A DNA stretch of 64,000 nucleotides from assembly GCF_019649055.1 (NCBI RefSeq), contig NW_026570352.1, forward strand, positions 248,001 to 312,000, in the 5' to 3' direction. Position numbers and translations under genes: made by a program. Below the pieces are notes generated by a model. That model was not told the DNA's origin. It saw nothing but the letters and a program-made list of their open reading frames with translations, and did no database searches. The DNA is from Paramacrobiotus metropolitanus (taxonomy: Eukaryota; Tardigrada; Eutardigrada; Parachela; Macrobiotidae). Positions 1 through 12,146 of the stretch are shown in pieces; the stretch's first letter is position 1; each line of letters starts with the position of its first letter.

Positions 1-136
1 CAGTCAGACATTATTTTGTTTATCTCGTTAGTGTGTGTGTTGGCATAAGTTCGGCAAATATTACGGTATATTTAATCGGTAAAGCTAATCGGCGAAAGTT
101 GAATTTTTAAACTCGGTTTGTTCGGTCAGTCTGATC

Positions 137-435
137 ATGAACGTGATGCCCGAGCTTCCCATATTGCCGGTTAGCAAGAGTTCCTCGTTGACTCTACGGT
201 ACAAAATCCCTAATGAGCGCTTCGTAGAAAAAATTAGCGATCCGACCCCTCTCTTTCGCTCATACACTGCCAGCATGCACGTGGGAAAGCAGTGGGACTA
301 CCCTGAGATTGCAGAAGTTATTCTGACGGCCAAAATTATTGTGAATCAGTCCGATGGCAGGGTATCCATATACTTCTCCAGCAACAATTACTATAGAATT
401 GGATTTCCGGTTGCTATTGTGGAAGCGACGGCGAG
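137..435 (+). CDS. BTB gene copy 1, exon 1 (N-terminal, MATH-like region)
   Basis: This is the first coding exon of an SPOP/TDPOZ-like BTB protein. It encodes 99 residues plus two bases and ends at a good donor (AG|GTGAG at 436). It was recognised by comparison with the compact paralogue at 46.9-48.0 kb (minus strand), whose first exon aligns along its whole length; shared stretches include TLRYKIP/TLQYKIP, VGKQW..PEI, QSDGRVS and VAIVEAT.R. In the paralogue the exon joins a BTB exon across a 250-bp phase-2 intron. The phase and first residues match the acceptor at 10858/10859 here, so this exon should splice over 10.4 kb. The segment sits where SPOP-type proteins carry a substrate-binding MATH domain, but similarity to MATH is only positional. 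The ATG at 137 is the first in this frame near the paralogue start. Confidence 0.75.
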
Positions 436-2230
436 GTGAGGATCTTTTTTACGATTAAAACGGTCTCTGTATTTTGAAAGTGTTGGCGCTACCTGTACTG
501 CAGTAACATTCTTTATTTAATAGTACTGTACGAAAATATATAGACAAACTTAAAATTACTTATAAATTTACTTCGCTTCCACATCTTCTATAAAAACGAT
601 AAACTTCGATAAAAACGTTTCCGTATTGATTCACTAGTGCTAGAAAAAGTATTAGATACTGTACAGATTGGTATGCATCTGTACACCATGCTAACGTGTA
701 TTTTCGGTTAAGATTAAGTTCTACCATCCTTTATACTAAAAGAATAAGGAGTGCACAAAATTCAACTGCGGGGAGTCAGTCCCAGCGACACACAGAACCA
801 AACTTCAATGTCTTGGTATCATTCGATAGCTCTTATTGTGTAGTAGAGCCATCAAAAGTCAGATTTCAGAAAAACTGTTCCACTTTTACAAAAAATCGAA
901 AAAACTTAACATGCCAAGTCTACGGGAGAAGTGCAGAATCCACCACTGCAGAACCGACCACCTCACCGTTGTCTCAATTAAAACGGCCAAAAACCCCCTT
1001 GCTGACAAGGCAACCAAGGGCTTCCAGAACCCTTCACTGGAAAGAAAATTTAATTTTTATGTAATAGGGTAGCCCCGTCTCCGAGTTTTTAATTTCTTAT
1101 GGAAACTCAGACTCCAAAAGAAAGGAGAGTTTGTTGAAAAAAGCTACAAAGCGTATCGAACAATTTCACCATGATCATTAAAGCAACTGCCCTCCCGCAG
1201 AAGTCCTGATCAATTTTAAAGTAGCAGCGCGTCCACGGGCAGCAGCTGGTGAGCAATGGAAGTGCGCAATGCGCATTTTTTGGCATAATAGTGCAGATCG
1301 GGCTCGAGAGCTGTAAAAGGGTTTTCTAAAATTTTGTGTTTTGTAAAATCTGAAAACCAGCAGAAAGCGAAGCAGCAGGGTAGAAAAAATTGAAGAAAAT
1401 CTTTAAAAATCACCAGCCACGGCGCCTGCTCTACTTTGCTTAGTGGAGTTACTTAAATAAAAACTGTCTATAGTACTCTATACTGTGTTGCGCATCGCTC
1501 ATACCGGCAGCTATTGGACTGAATTATCCGCAGACCGAAATTTTTCTGTTATAGTTTAGCGTGTTTCTGTGCGTATTTATGTCCGCAGAATAGATAGCCG
1601 ATTTTAACCGCGCAATTTTCGTGGGGTCTATCTTTCGATAGCTCTTACCCGAAGACCGTAAGTCTGTAGCAGAGCCAGCAAAAGTTAGATTTGAGAAGAG
1701 CAGGCTCCGAAGGCTCCAGGTGTCACGGAGCATTAGGCTCTTCCTTTGCGTCGTAATTTTTTTGAAAATCTGATTTTTTTCCTATTGTGTAGACTAAGAA
1801 CCGAAAGACGGAGCCGCAGTCGACGCCGAGCTGCGGCGCGAGCGGAACTAAGTGAGACATTAATCGTGGCAATTTTTTGGCACGGGAGTGCTTATGCATT
1901 CTGCTTTTCCACCACTTCCCATACCGATACTTTCGGGTTTAAAGGGCACGGGTGGAAAAATTATTTGTACAGATGGGATATGCAGGAACTGGAAACGTTA
2001 AATCAACGTCTGTTCCATATTTCTGAGTTATAGTGCGGTTTCCGGTATCAGACCTTGGGAATTTACGATTGCTCCAAGTTTGTGACGTGGCCACGAAAAA
2101 CTTATTCGCACAAACCATACAGCGCACAATACAAAAAGTTAACCGTGATCTTCTTCACCAAAAGTGAATAATGATGATATGTAAAAAATGAATCGTTCTT
2201 ATTTTAAATCGTTCCTATTCCGTAGCCAAT

Positions 2231-2262
2231 ATACTGCGCGCAATTTGCGCGGGGTCTACTAG
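2231..2262 (+). repeat. Helitron-type 3' terminus (upstream copy)
   Basis: A short GC-rich hairpin (GCGC-AATTT-GCGC) is followed by GGGGTCTACTAG and then a T. The same 26-base word recurs at 6608-6633 after the Helitron helicase ORF. A hairpin about ten bases before a terminal CTAG, with a T following, is the standard Helitron 3' end. This upstream copy abuts the Rep reading frame directly, so it looks like the end of another Helitron inserted into, or placed in tandem with, the autonomous one. I could not identify the matching 5' TC end. Confidence 0.6.
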
Positions 2263-5200
2263 TGCTCACTTATTTCGCCATATGGGTGAAGTGTATCGCG
2301 ACAGTGAGATGCTGCCTGCTGAAATGCGCGATATTTCTCTGGTACTTCTAAAGGCAAACGGAAATGATCCCCGCCGGTACAATGATCCACGGTCTGGCGA
2401 AGTTGCAGCAGTATTCGTGTCTCCGGATGGTGAACCACCTGTTGAGCGGGATATTGTAGTTTACACGAAACAGCAGCACCTCTCCCGGATTTCACCGCTC
2501 AGTCCACATTGTGATCCGATGGTGTACCCTTTGCTGTTCCCCGCTGGAGAATACGGCTGGCATCCCTCCTTGGCTCATGATCCGCTGTACAGCACCGCTA
2601 AGCGCAAGCGTATTACCCAGTTACAATTCTATTCTTATCGACTGGCGATTCGTTCAAACTTTAGCGTACTGCATGCATCTGGAAAATTGTTTCAGCAGTA
2701 TATTGTCGATGCGTACGTACGCGTCGAAGGCAGCCGATTGCAGTTTATCCGTTTGAATCAAAAGCAACTGCGCGCGGAATCTTATGCCGGTCTGTTAGAT
2801 CATATAAACACTGTCGCCGAAGACAACAACATCGCTGCCGGCAGGGTTGTTGTTTTACCGTCTACATTCATTGGAAGTCCACGGAATATGTACCAGAATT
2901 ATCAAGACGCGATGTCCATTGTTCGACGGTATGGAAAGCCGGATCTATTTGTGACCTTCACTTGCAATCCCCGGTGGAAAGAAATCGCGGGCAATCTCCG
3001 GAACCGTGAGAGTGCTGGATTTCGCCCGGACTTAATTGCCAGGTAAAGCGTGCACACGTTGGATTAATAAAAGTAAACTACCAGTTAAAAATACCGCATG
3101 GGGTTTGGGATAGTTTGTAGTGCACGAACGCACATCTATTTAGTTCCTGTGATGGCTTACGGCTTTCTCTTTTTTAGATACTTATTTGCAACCTGTAACG
3201 GCTCTAACTTAGGTATCATAGTCTTCCTAAAACTGCTCTCCACTGCTGTACTTAATTACTTTACATTTTAGTTGTATTTACTGTACTGCATTATACTTTA
3301 CGTAATCGACTTGGTTACTTATTTGTAGGGTTTTCAAACTGAAGCTGGATGAGCTGATGAAGGACATTCTGAAGAAGAAAGTATTCGGAACCGTGACAGC
3401 ATACGTCTACGTCATTGAATTTCAGAAGCGAGGCCTGCCTCATGCGCACATTCTGTTGATCCTGGCCTCTGATTCTAAAATTCGAGAACTCGATGATATC
3501 GACAAAATTGTTTCCGCTGAATTCCCCAATGCCGTCGAATTTCCCCGTTTGTTCGAAACTATTTGTACGACAATGGTACATGGACCATGCGGCACTATCA
3601 ATCCAGGCTCACCGTGTATGCTGGACGGCAAGTGCACAAAAGGATTTCCTAAAGATTTTTCTCCAACTACGAAAGAAAATGTGAATGGTTATCCTGTGTA
3701 CCAGCGCAGAGACGAAGGAAGAAGAATTTTGATCAACGATGTTCCCGTTAGCAATCAGTGGGTTGTGCCTTATAACAAATGGCTGTCCTGCAAGTATGAT
3801 GCCCACATTAACGTGGAAGTATGTACCAGTGTGAAGTCTGTGAAGTACTTATTTAAGTACGTGTACAAGGGGTATGACTGTGCCAACGTCAAGATAAAGC
3901 AGCGCTATCCAGGTGATAACAGTGCAACGATCAACTGGAACGAAATCGACACATTCCTGAACGCCCGATATGTTAGTTCACCGGAAGGAATCTGGCGGTT
4001 GAACGAGAACGAAATGCACCGACAGTCACATACAATTGTGCGCTTAGCAGTACACCTACCGGATATGCAGAATGTGGTTTTTGCAGAAGGGAACGAAGTT
4101 AGTGCGGCGGCGAGAGCAGCACTATCGCATACCACTCTCACGGACTATTTTAGGTTGAACAGCGAAGTCCCAGCAGCAAAACAATTATATTACGCAGATA
4201 TACCTGAGCATTTTGTCTGGCGCGAAAAAAAGTGGCACCCCCGACAACGAGGAGGTGACACTGTAATTGGGCGGATGTACGCGGTTTCGCCATCGGATCG
4301 TGAGCGATTCTTTTTACGCCTTTTGCTGCTGCATAGAAAGGGTACGTAAATGCGATAGTTTTCAAGTATATTTTCACTTTTCGAAATGCGCATGTTTGAG
4401 AGTGAATTACTGTTTTAGATGCTTTTTGAGTATATGTAAAAACGTACTTCATGGTACACGAGTCAATGCGTAACTTAAAAAATGTAGACTGTACACCATC
4501 ACTCAAAGGGGCAGTCCGTTATCACTTTTTAGTTAAATAAACTCACACTTTTACCATGTACTTTCTGTGTACGTTACGCCTCTTCTGTAGGTGCTACATC
4601 GTTTGAATCGCTTCGAACTGTTATTGGGATTCTGCACAGCAGCTTTCAAGAAGCCGCCAAAGCGTTAAAACTATTGGACGACGATTCTGAATGGAGCGCG
4701 TGTTTATCCGAAGCAAGCCTGTCCAGCATGCCTAAAGCATTAAGGGAGATGTTTGCTTACATCTGCGCCTTCTGCGTACCCGCTGATGCCTGCACACTCT
4801 TTGAAGAACACAAGGCCAGTTTGACGGAAGATTACCGCCGCACCTATTCCGAAGAAGAAAGCAGCAGCAGAGCATTGTGGGATATCGAGTGTGTACTGCT
4901 ACAACATGGACTCAACTGTAAACATCTTGGACTACCACAACCAGTGCGCCCAGTGGACACCCACTTTGACCAGTACAACGTAGAAGAAGAGGCGAGTGAA
5001 GGTGATCGACTGCAAGAAACATTAAATCCAGAGCAAAGTTCATTTGTGCGGGAAGTGCTTCACGCAGTGGATGTAGGCTTTGGCATTAAGCATTGGTTTC
5101 TTGATGGTCCCGGTGGAACAGGGAAGACATATGTGTACCGCTGTTTGTCCCACATACTGAGAGGACGTGGAAAGATGGTCATAGCTGTAGCCTGGACCGG

Positions 5201-6492
5201 CATTGCGGCAACGTTACTCAAGGGCGGCCGTACCTGCCATTCAGTATTCAAGTTTCCCTTAAACTTAGATGAAACGTCCGTATCCAGTATGAAACCTTCT
5301 TCGCCTGAAGCCCGCAAGTTAATCGATGCTTCGTTGATTATCTGGGACGAAGCGCCTATGGCACCTAAACATGCGCTTTCTACCCTCGACCGTCTTTTGC
5401 GGGACCTTATGCGAATTGATGAGCCATTCGGTGGAAAAATTATTGTCTTTGGTGGGGATTTCCGGCAGGTACTTCCTGTCGTACGGCATGGATCGCGTGG
5501 GAGGATAGTGGAAGAAAGCATCAAAAGAAGTTCACTGTGGCCTATGATTACTGTCAGACGACTGACCGCCAACATGCGAACCGGGCCTGAACAGCAAGTG
5601 TTTAGCAAGTGGCTGCTGGAATTAGGTACGTTGTATATTATTTCTGTTCTGAACGGGTCCTGAATAGTCATCCTGTTCTGTGCATGGTCGTTGATGTTTT
5701 CTAGGTGAAGGACGCTTACAAACTGTTCCGGATGCGACGGGAGATATGGTCGAGGTTCCCAAAGAATGTGTGTTTGAAGGGTCAGCAATGGATTTAGTCA
5801 GAGACGTCTATGGTCAGACAATTGACCCATCGAATGTTTCCTGTCTGGCTGATTCTGCCATTCTAGCGCCAAAGAACGACCACTGCGCGGAAATCAATGA
5901 TTATGTTGTTAAGCAGTTATTACCCGGGGATGGCCGGTCATATTTTAGCGTCGATTCTGTGGAGGGAGACAGTGACGCTGATTTTACGAATTATCCCATT
6001 GAGTTCATACATAGCTTAACGCCTGCTGGGTTGCCACCTCATGAGCTCTTCCTCAAACCAGGTGCAGTGGTGATGCTGCTGCGCAATTTCAATGGGAAAT
6101 CAGGGCTGGTGAACGGCACCAGGATGGTTGTTCGTTTCGCTCACGAAAACTACCTGGACGTGGAAGTTTTGACCGGCGAATGTGCAGGACAGCGCGTGCT
6201 TTTACCTCGGATTGTCCTGACCACGACAGATCCCACAATGCCTTTCAGCATCAAGCGGAAACAGTTTCCTGTTCGATTGGCATTTGCAATGACTATCAAC
6301 AAATCTCAAGGACAAACGCTCAAACGCTTGGGTCTATATTTACCAGAGCCAGTTTTTTCTCATGGCCAGCTTTATGTGGCATTCTCTAGAGTATCATCTT
6401 TTTCCGATATAAAAGTGAAAGTTGTACCCGGAACTCTACCTGGCAGACTTGGAACTTACACGCGCAACGTTGTGTTTCCGGAGGTTTTGTGA
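2263..6492 (+). CDS. Helitron Rep-helicase protein, N-terminally incomplete, four exons
   Basis: Exons are <2263-3042, 3329-4341, 4591-5625 and 5705-6492, with canonical GT-AG introns whose phases match at each join. Exon 1 carries the Helitron-like N region (LHASGKLFQQYIVDAY, RLNQKQLRAESY). Exon 2 has the HUH endonuclease core (EFQKRGLPHAHILL) and the downstream tyrosine/lysine region (KYLFKYVYKG), preceded by a Cys-rich stretch near residues CMLDGKC. Exons 3-4 encode a PIF1-type superfamily 1B helicase: Walker A GPGGTGKTY, Walker B IIWDEAPM, FGGDFRQVLPV, and the C-terminal motifs TINKSQGQTL and LYVAFSRV. The product would nick, transfer and unwind DNA during rolling-circle transposition. 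The first ATG in the retained frame is 2282, but the true start is lost upstream. I see no frameshift. Confidence 0.85.
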
Positions 6493-6633
6493 ATAAAGTT
6501 TCTGAAACTTTTCTTACTTTTCTGACCAGTGAATATTCAGTAAAACGTATACTTTTGACCTTAAGAACTTAATACGCCATGCGAGAAACCAAAAGTTTCG
6601 TTACGATAGCGCAATTTGCGCGGGGTCTACTAG
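2263..6633 (+). mobile_element. Helitron (autonomous type, 5'-truncated)
   Basis: This rolling-circle DNA transposon encodes a Rep-helicase protein over four exons and ends in a hairpin plus CTAG|T at 6633. The left boundary is not a proper 5' end: the coding frame runs back to the CTAG of an upstream Helitron terminus at 2262, so the leader and N-terminus are missing or displaced. The element lies wholly inside the first intron of BTB gene copy 1, in the same orientation. Its introns are clean and no internal stop was seen in the coding exons, so it decayed little after losing its 5' end. Confidence 0.8.
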
Positions 6634-7024
6634 TTCGTAATTAAACCTTTTCTTGTGGGATCGGAGCCCAGTTAGTTATTTTTGCTTTGCACACTGCAGC
6701 TGTTGCGAATTCCGTTCGGTGAATTTGCTTGTTCTTTAGATTGCATGTACGAAAAATTGTTTGACGACATTAAATATCGCTGGAGGGAAACGTTTTTTTC
6801 AAGAGAAAAACAGTTCTCTAGGTACTGTATTGTCACGAAATTAAAAGAAACCTTTTAGACCGCAACAACGCCCAAGTGCCGGCGGCGGCTTTGCGGTTCC
6901 TTTAACATCAATGTCGCCGCTTTGCAAACTCGCCGTACCGGCTCGAAAGGGTGTCTCTTATTTTCGCGATAATACAGTAAATTAAATACACTGATTTTGA
7001 AAATTCTACTAACAAAATTCACCA

Positions 7025-7485
7025 CGTCCACAGACCGAGGCGGTTGGTGGTCGGCGGGATAAATTATTTCTTCAGGGGAAACAGCATATTTCCGATTCGT
7101 AAATAATTATAAAACCAATTGGAGAAATCATTTTAAAGAAAATTTGTTTAGTGCATTAGAATAAGCGAATTTTGCTGATCGAGGAGACATATGGCGAAAC
7201 TTTAAACAACTTAGAGCAGAATGGACAAACCAAATTCCCGCCAATAATTGTTTCGCCAAAAATCCAAAACATGACAATGCTTCTACACGCCTTTGAGCAG
7301 TTTTCCAGGTCGAATTGCTTATCCTAATGCGAGCGGTTGATTTGCTATGAAACGGTTTCTGCAGTCGTCCAGTGGGTTTTTCCGGTTTTGGCCATCTAGC
7401 GATAAAAGTATCATAAAACAAACTGTTCCCTGTGAAAAATAATTTTCTCCCAACGACAGGTCAGCCGCCTCGTGAGGGGGATGGG
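7025..7485. repeat. Degenerate inverted-repeat element
   Basis: The segment around 7030-7090 is roughly the reverse complement of 7420-7480 (shared words CCGCCTCG, AATAATTT and CTGTTCCC-like). Inner segments near 7155-7180 and 7310-7340 also pair. This looks like an old foldback or TIR element with diverged arms. No coding capacity is recognised. A further copy of the CCGCCTCGTGAG word occurs at about 7580. Confidence 0.35.
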
Positions 7486-8275
7486 ATCGTTAGCGCAGTT
7501 TTCGAAATCAGTGTAGTATTTGGTTTACCTAGAGCACCGCACTCCCCTTGGCAAAAGCTTTCCAGCAATATGACAACCGCCTCGTGAGTGGGTGCCGAGG
7601 TACCATTGTTTGGGGAAGAGAACCGTTGTTTTTTATTGGATTTCTCCACTTGTTGCCTTGGCCCTTGATCAGAAAAATCAGCTGGTTATGATGCGCTCAT
7701 CAGATTTTCTCTAAAATCATTTCTCTTGTGGAATCGATTTCTTAAAAAGTCCCTGTGTGCAGTAAGTACTGGTGTGGATTGTAATTTTTAGAAGCTCTAG
7801 GCCAACTGGCCAAGTGAATACTTCGTCCGTCGTTATTGCGTAACTCAAAAGGTTCGTTTACTATATCTACGTCGTGCGTTTTCGAAAGAAAATTCTGCGT
7901 GTGAACTTAGTCCCAAACTACCTAGTTTTAGCAGGCTTATTAGCGCAGTTTTCGTTTTTGTTCTATGTAAACGTAAAAATAATCAGTTGTATGCCCATGG
8001 TGACGGTGCAGTTCGTGTAAGCCTTATGGCAACCATGGGTCCATGGTAACAAGCTTTTGACTGACCGGTGGGCTTACGGGGCTTCGCAAAATCAAATTGG
8101 CAAAACGTCAATAGTTCGAGATTACCCCAATAGCGAGAATTTTTTGCGGCACTTCAAAGCAGAAAAATTTGTTGCTTAGAAGCTGAGATGCTTTGGCCGG
8201 GAAGGAAAGGGGCCGATTTCTCGCACAGATAATTAACCAGGGCTCCTCCAAATTCAAAATTTCTCGTTCTTTGTA

Positions 8276-8901
8276 AAAAGGTAGTATACTATTATAGTAT
8301 GCTTAAAAAATATTTTTATCTGCCATCGTCAAGGAGGCGTGGCCAGACAACAATTAACAGATTACATACTATCACATACTGCGTAATGCAGTGCAGCACA
8401 AGTTGTTCGTAATTATTTTTATGTTAACGTTTTACTGAAGCACAGTGGACTTTTGTCGAGTAATGATGTATGTAAAAGAAACCCACTTGCGGCATCTCCT
8501 GCCATTGCTGCCAAAGTGCACATTCTCGAAATTTGTTATGAAGTACATCACGCATCTGCTTATTAAGTAGTAGAAGAAAGCCTTTTTTTCACAACTTATT
8601 GTTTTTGACACTAATCGATGAGATATTTTCAGAAATGTGTAAGTACTCATGCAGCAATGACACGAGCTGCCTTACGTGATCTTCTTGTACATCACTACTC
8701 GACAGCTGCAAAAGTTCACGGTGCTTCAGTAAAAAATAAATATACTGTAATAATTACGAATAATTTGTACTGCAGTGCACTGCAGTGAACAGTATCAATT
8801 TTGTGATAATGTGTACGCTTTTAATTGTTGTCTGGCCACGCCAGCCTCGACGATGGGAGAGAAATATTTTTTAAGCATACTATAATAGTATACTACCTTT
8901 T
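8276..8901. mobile_element. Foldback MITE with long inverted arms, TA target
   Basis: The outer arm (AAAAGGTAGTATACTATTATAG, continuing through AATATTTTT and GTCTGGCCACGCC complements) repeats inverted at 8825-8901. A second pair of arms (about 8390-8452 and 8725-8785, sharing GCTTCAGTAAAA and AATTACGAA) lies inside. The element is flanked by TA on both sides (8274-8275 and 8902-8903), consistent with a Tc1/mariner-type TA duplication. There is no transposase, so it is non-autonomous. Confidence 0.6.
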
Positions 8902-10858
8902 TAGAGAACATGGAAATTTTTTCGATTTTGAGGGGGCCCATGTCTGGTAAGTACATAGTGTTCGTATAACTACAGATAATGCGCTTATAAAATATTTTTC
9001 GACCGCAGCGGTGTAATCGTGAGTTTAAAATTGTTGTACAAGTACGAGGAGTGTATAACAACTCAGGACGCGCATTTACTGGCTTATAGCTTACGTCCAT
9101 GTTTAATGGCATTAATTTTATGAGGCGGCGGTTTAAATTCGCCAGTCAACGAAACCATTGTCGGCATCAGCTGATATAACAACGACCCTTTGTGTACTAA
9201 GTTTGAAGCAGTAGTGTATGTACAATGATACAGTAACTTGTACAGTACAATAATGACGTACAAGTATTTCGTAATGTCCTATGACCTTGTTTGGTTCCTT
9301 TATGTCTGCATGCGGTTTCTGCTCAAAACGTGGAAGTATCTAACAAAATAACCAAGTGAAATGCGCACATTCTATAAGAAACAACAAAACAAAAATGCGG
9401 TGCTAAGAGGCTATAGCAAAAATATTTCCTTTACTCGTAATCGTTCCTGGTCTGGTACTGCGCCCATAACGTAGCCAGCGTTCCTCCTGGGATTTGCATG
9501 GAAATGCGCTATCGGAAGATTTCTCTGCCTCGTGATTGTCCTGTTGCCGCCGCGATAAAGTGTCCTATTTTTGGCTGAACCCAAGCATGCTTCGCGAGGT
9601 TTTTTGTTTCGGCCAGCTCTGCTGCGTTGCTGGTGTGGACGCAAGCACGGTCAATATATGAAGCTGCCAGAGTGTCCAGTTAAGTCACATCTCTATAGCC
9701 AGAGGTTACGAAGTTGCTATGGTACAAGCGTAACAATATCCGCCATAGCAACTGGAATGTTACTGAGCGTCAGACAGCCGCAGCTGTTGGATAGGGCAAC
9801 CATCCACGGTTGACCGTTAGGTTATTCGTTTGCGAAATTGGTAGCCAGCTCGACTTGACGCAGTAGTGCGCTACTGAAGCTGTTGTGCAGCTCCTTGATC
9901 ATGGTCAGTGAAATCCGTATACTTTGAACACTTGCGGTTCCTTCGAAAGTGTTCAATGTAGGCGAGTGTTCCACAGCAGCTGACTCGGGGACGCCAACCT
10001 TGGGTGTCCCCAGGGGCAACTTTCGGGGTCACCGCCTCTCGTGACTAGTCTTTAAAAGGTTCAGCTTGCGTTACATGCATTTTGCATAGTTGATGCATGA
10101 CAAAATTAATAAAAACACCGTAATTGCTGTGTGGATGGGAGCTAGGCGAAACCCCGTGAAGTAAAGGACGATCTAATCAGCTAACTGAGGAGCACAATTT
10201 CTCTTTGCACAAAAGTGACACAACTGTAGTGCAGTGGCTGTCGTCCAAGTGCTGACATAGAGCTTATTTCACACTAAGTACCTGTGTTTTACAAGTGGAG
10301 AAGGTTGGTAACGGCATAGCTTCCGCCACAGGCCAGAAGTGGGCAAAAGATTTTTTTAGACAGCGGTTATCTATCCAGTTGCAACGGGAAACGCGATATG
10401 TGTTATGGGTTCGATCACCGAGCAGGACAGCATTGAAAAAGTATTTTTGTTATGAATTTTGTTTCGGTACTCAGTATACTGTATACAGTACTTGTACGCG
10501 ATGTTTAATAAAAGTTTTTACTCTTTACCACCGGCGGCGAATTTAGATGAAATATTCTCTGTCATTCGCCCGCCTGTGTTTGTAGATGTTGTGTAACTGG
10601 CTTGTGGTTTAGTTTCTCACGATTTATGTAGAAGTGTGAAAATTTTGTTGCTAATAACGCGAATAAAAAGTATTTTTTACTCCTTTACATGCTCAATATG
10701 TAATCGGGCTTGTACTCGTATTAGAGATGTAATTTCCCACGCGCACCATGCGCTATTCACATTACTGATATTTCTCTTTTGCAACTGCAAATTTCTTTGA
10801 AAATACCAGACACATTCCGAAGTGCTCGATATTCGGTAAATAAAAATTATGGATTTAG

Positions 10859-11474
10859 GGGGATTAATACGAAAAATTGTCTTCCCGAAGTGGGATTTGA
10901 GGATTCAGCTCAATCTGTCCAGCGTCTGGTCATTGCAGTCCGTGACCCAATTCTGTCCTATGTACTCGACAAAGCAGACGGAAGACTAATCCATGTCATC
11001 CTAACATTTCGAATCACACATCGCCGCCCCGACCTAAAAAACCTCCTAGACACCGGACTCCTGGCAGACTGCACGCTGATCTCCAGCGAAGGGACACAGT
11101 TTCCGGTCCATCGCGCCATCTTGGCGGCTCAGTCGCCGGTTTTCGCCGCCATGTTCCAGAATAACACCAAAGAGAAAGCTACCGGGATTTGCCGCATCAC
11201 TGACTTCGGAGGAGAAATTTTGCAACTATTGGTCCGTTACGCATACACTCGGGAGCTGTCAACTGGAGATGACCAGCAACGGATAGTTACACTATGGAAC
11301 GCCGCTGACAAATACGATATGTCGGATCTCCGCAGTGCATGCGAGAGCGTAATGGTGGCGTCCGTCAACATCGACAATGCCTTCGATTACTTCGTTTTTG
11401 CCCGTGAACGCGGTTTGCACGAGCTGCAAAAGAAGGCCGGCATCTGCATCGGCAGGAACCCACTGAATGTTTAA
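10859..11474 (+). CDS. BTB gene copy 1, exon 2 (BTB/POZ domain)
   Basis: This is the second and last coding exon, read in phase 2 after the acceptor GGATTTAG at 10851-10858 and ending with TAA at 11472-11474. Joined to exon 1 it gives a 304-residue protein. The BTB core is clear: LADCTLISSEG, FPVHRAILAAQSPVFAAMF, LVRYAYTREL, NAADKYDMSDLRSACE. It resembles SPOP/TDPOZ substrate adaptors for Cullin-3 ubiquitin ligases, so a role in substrate recruitment is plausible but inferred. Exon 2 has exactly the same length (616 bp) as in the minus-strand paralogue at 46866-47481 and shares the C-terminus KAGICIG.NPLNV. No stop or frameshift is present. Confidence 0.85.
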
Positions 11475-12146
11475 CTGAACTTCTGCTGCATTTGGAGCCT
11501 TTAATGTATATCCTTTTGTGCTGAATTCAATACAAACAGAAATTTATAATGGTTTTCTAGTACAGTACTCTGTAACCTGGTGCAACGAAAGAATCAGTAT
11601 GATCGCCTCCACTTCACATTAGCTGCCAAGTTTTGTTCAATGGAAAAAGGTTTGGATTGTTTGATGTACAACGGATAGTTATAATGCGTTCCGAAATTAT
11701 CAATCTGCAATCGCCGAGCTTACTATTGTACTGCAAACACTTTTTTTCATATGTGTATGCCGCATTGCCGACTATAGTAGTAATACTGTATGACTATGAA
11801 TCACTGGATCTGATCCCGGATAAGGTTTTGAAGATTTTTCTGTAGCTTATCAGTACTATCAGTATCACTATCAGTACTACAAAGTTTGTAGTACTGATAG
11901 TACCGGCTTGTTGCAGAAGCCTGCTGAGATGGTCTAATAAATTAGCTCACAGCCCGTATTTGTCAGTACCGGACTACAGTTCGTTATTCACTGAACTTAA
12001 AGGTGGGTAACTCGTTAGCTACGATTTTGGCGAATCGTGGGAATTCGAACCTAGCTAACAGAAAAAGAACTGGTATTCAGTAGCACAAGCCAAGGAAATA
12101 GTATTTGAAATCAAGATTCAGAAAAATTTGTGGAACACCATGCATT
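11475..12146. other. Intergenic, no gene seen; contains a perfect palindrome
   Basis: Apart from the hairpin at 11867-11901 and short repeats of CAGTACTATCAGTA, I see nothing identifiable between the BTB stop and the displaced mannosidase fragment. Confidence 0.5.
11867..11901. repeat. Perfect palindrome, 17-bp arms, 1-base spacer
   Basis: ACTATCAGTACTACAAA, then G at 11884, then the exact reverse complement. It is one of four palindromes in the window with a single central base. Confidence 0.7.

Larger units (their letters stand above)
436..10858 (+). other. Giant first intron of BTB gene copy 1 (10.4 kb)
   Basis: The donor GTGAG at 436 and the acceptor ATTTAG at 10858 give a phase-2 intron, matching the 250-bp intron of the paralogue. 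Nearly all the extra length is foreign. It holds a Helitron 3' end at 2262, a Helitron coding region at 2263-6492 with its own 3' end at 6633, a degenerate inverted repeat near 7.03-7.48 kb and a foldback element at 8276-8901. In 436-2230 I see no gene. Two related degenerate stretches occur near 825-870 and 1625-1700 (shared words such as GATAGCTCTTA and AGAGCCA.CAAAAGT.AGATTT), suggesting local duplication or an old non-autonomous element. In 8904-10858 I see nothing identifiable. Confidence 0.7.

Noticed and set aside
1746-2033. Arg-rich plus-strand frame of 95 residues
   Set aside because: Low-complexity basic start, no domain, and it lies inside the BTB intron next to degenerate repeats.
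5060-5788. 242-residue minus-strand frame
   Set aside because: Antisense shadow of the Helitron helicase exons, which carry all expected motifs on the plus strand.
12000-12060. tRNA-like T-loop word (minus strand GGTTCGAATTCC)
   Set aside because: The flanking bases do not form a T stem, and no acceptor or anticodon arms can be folded around it.
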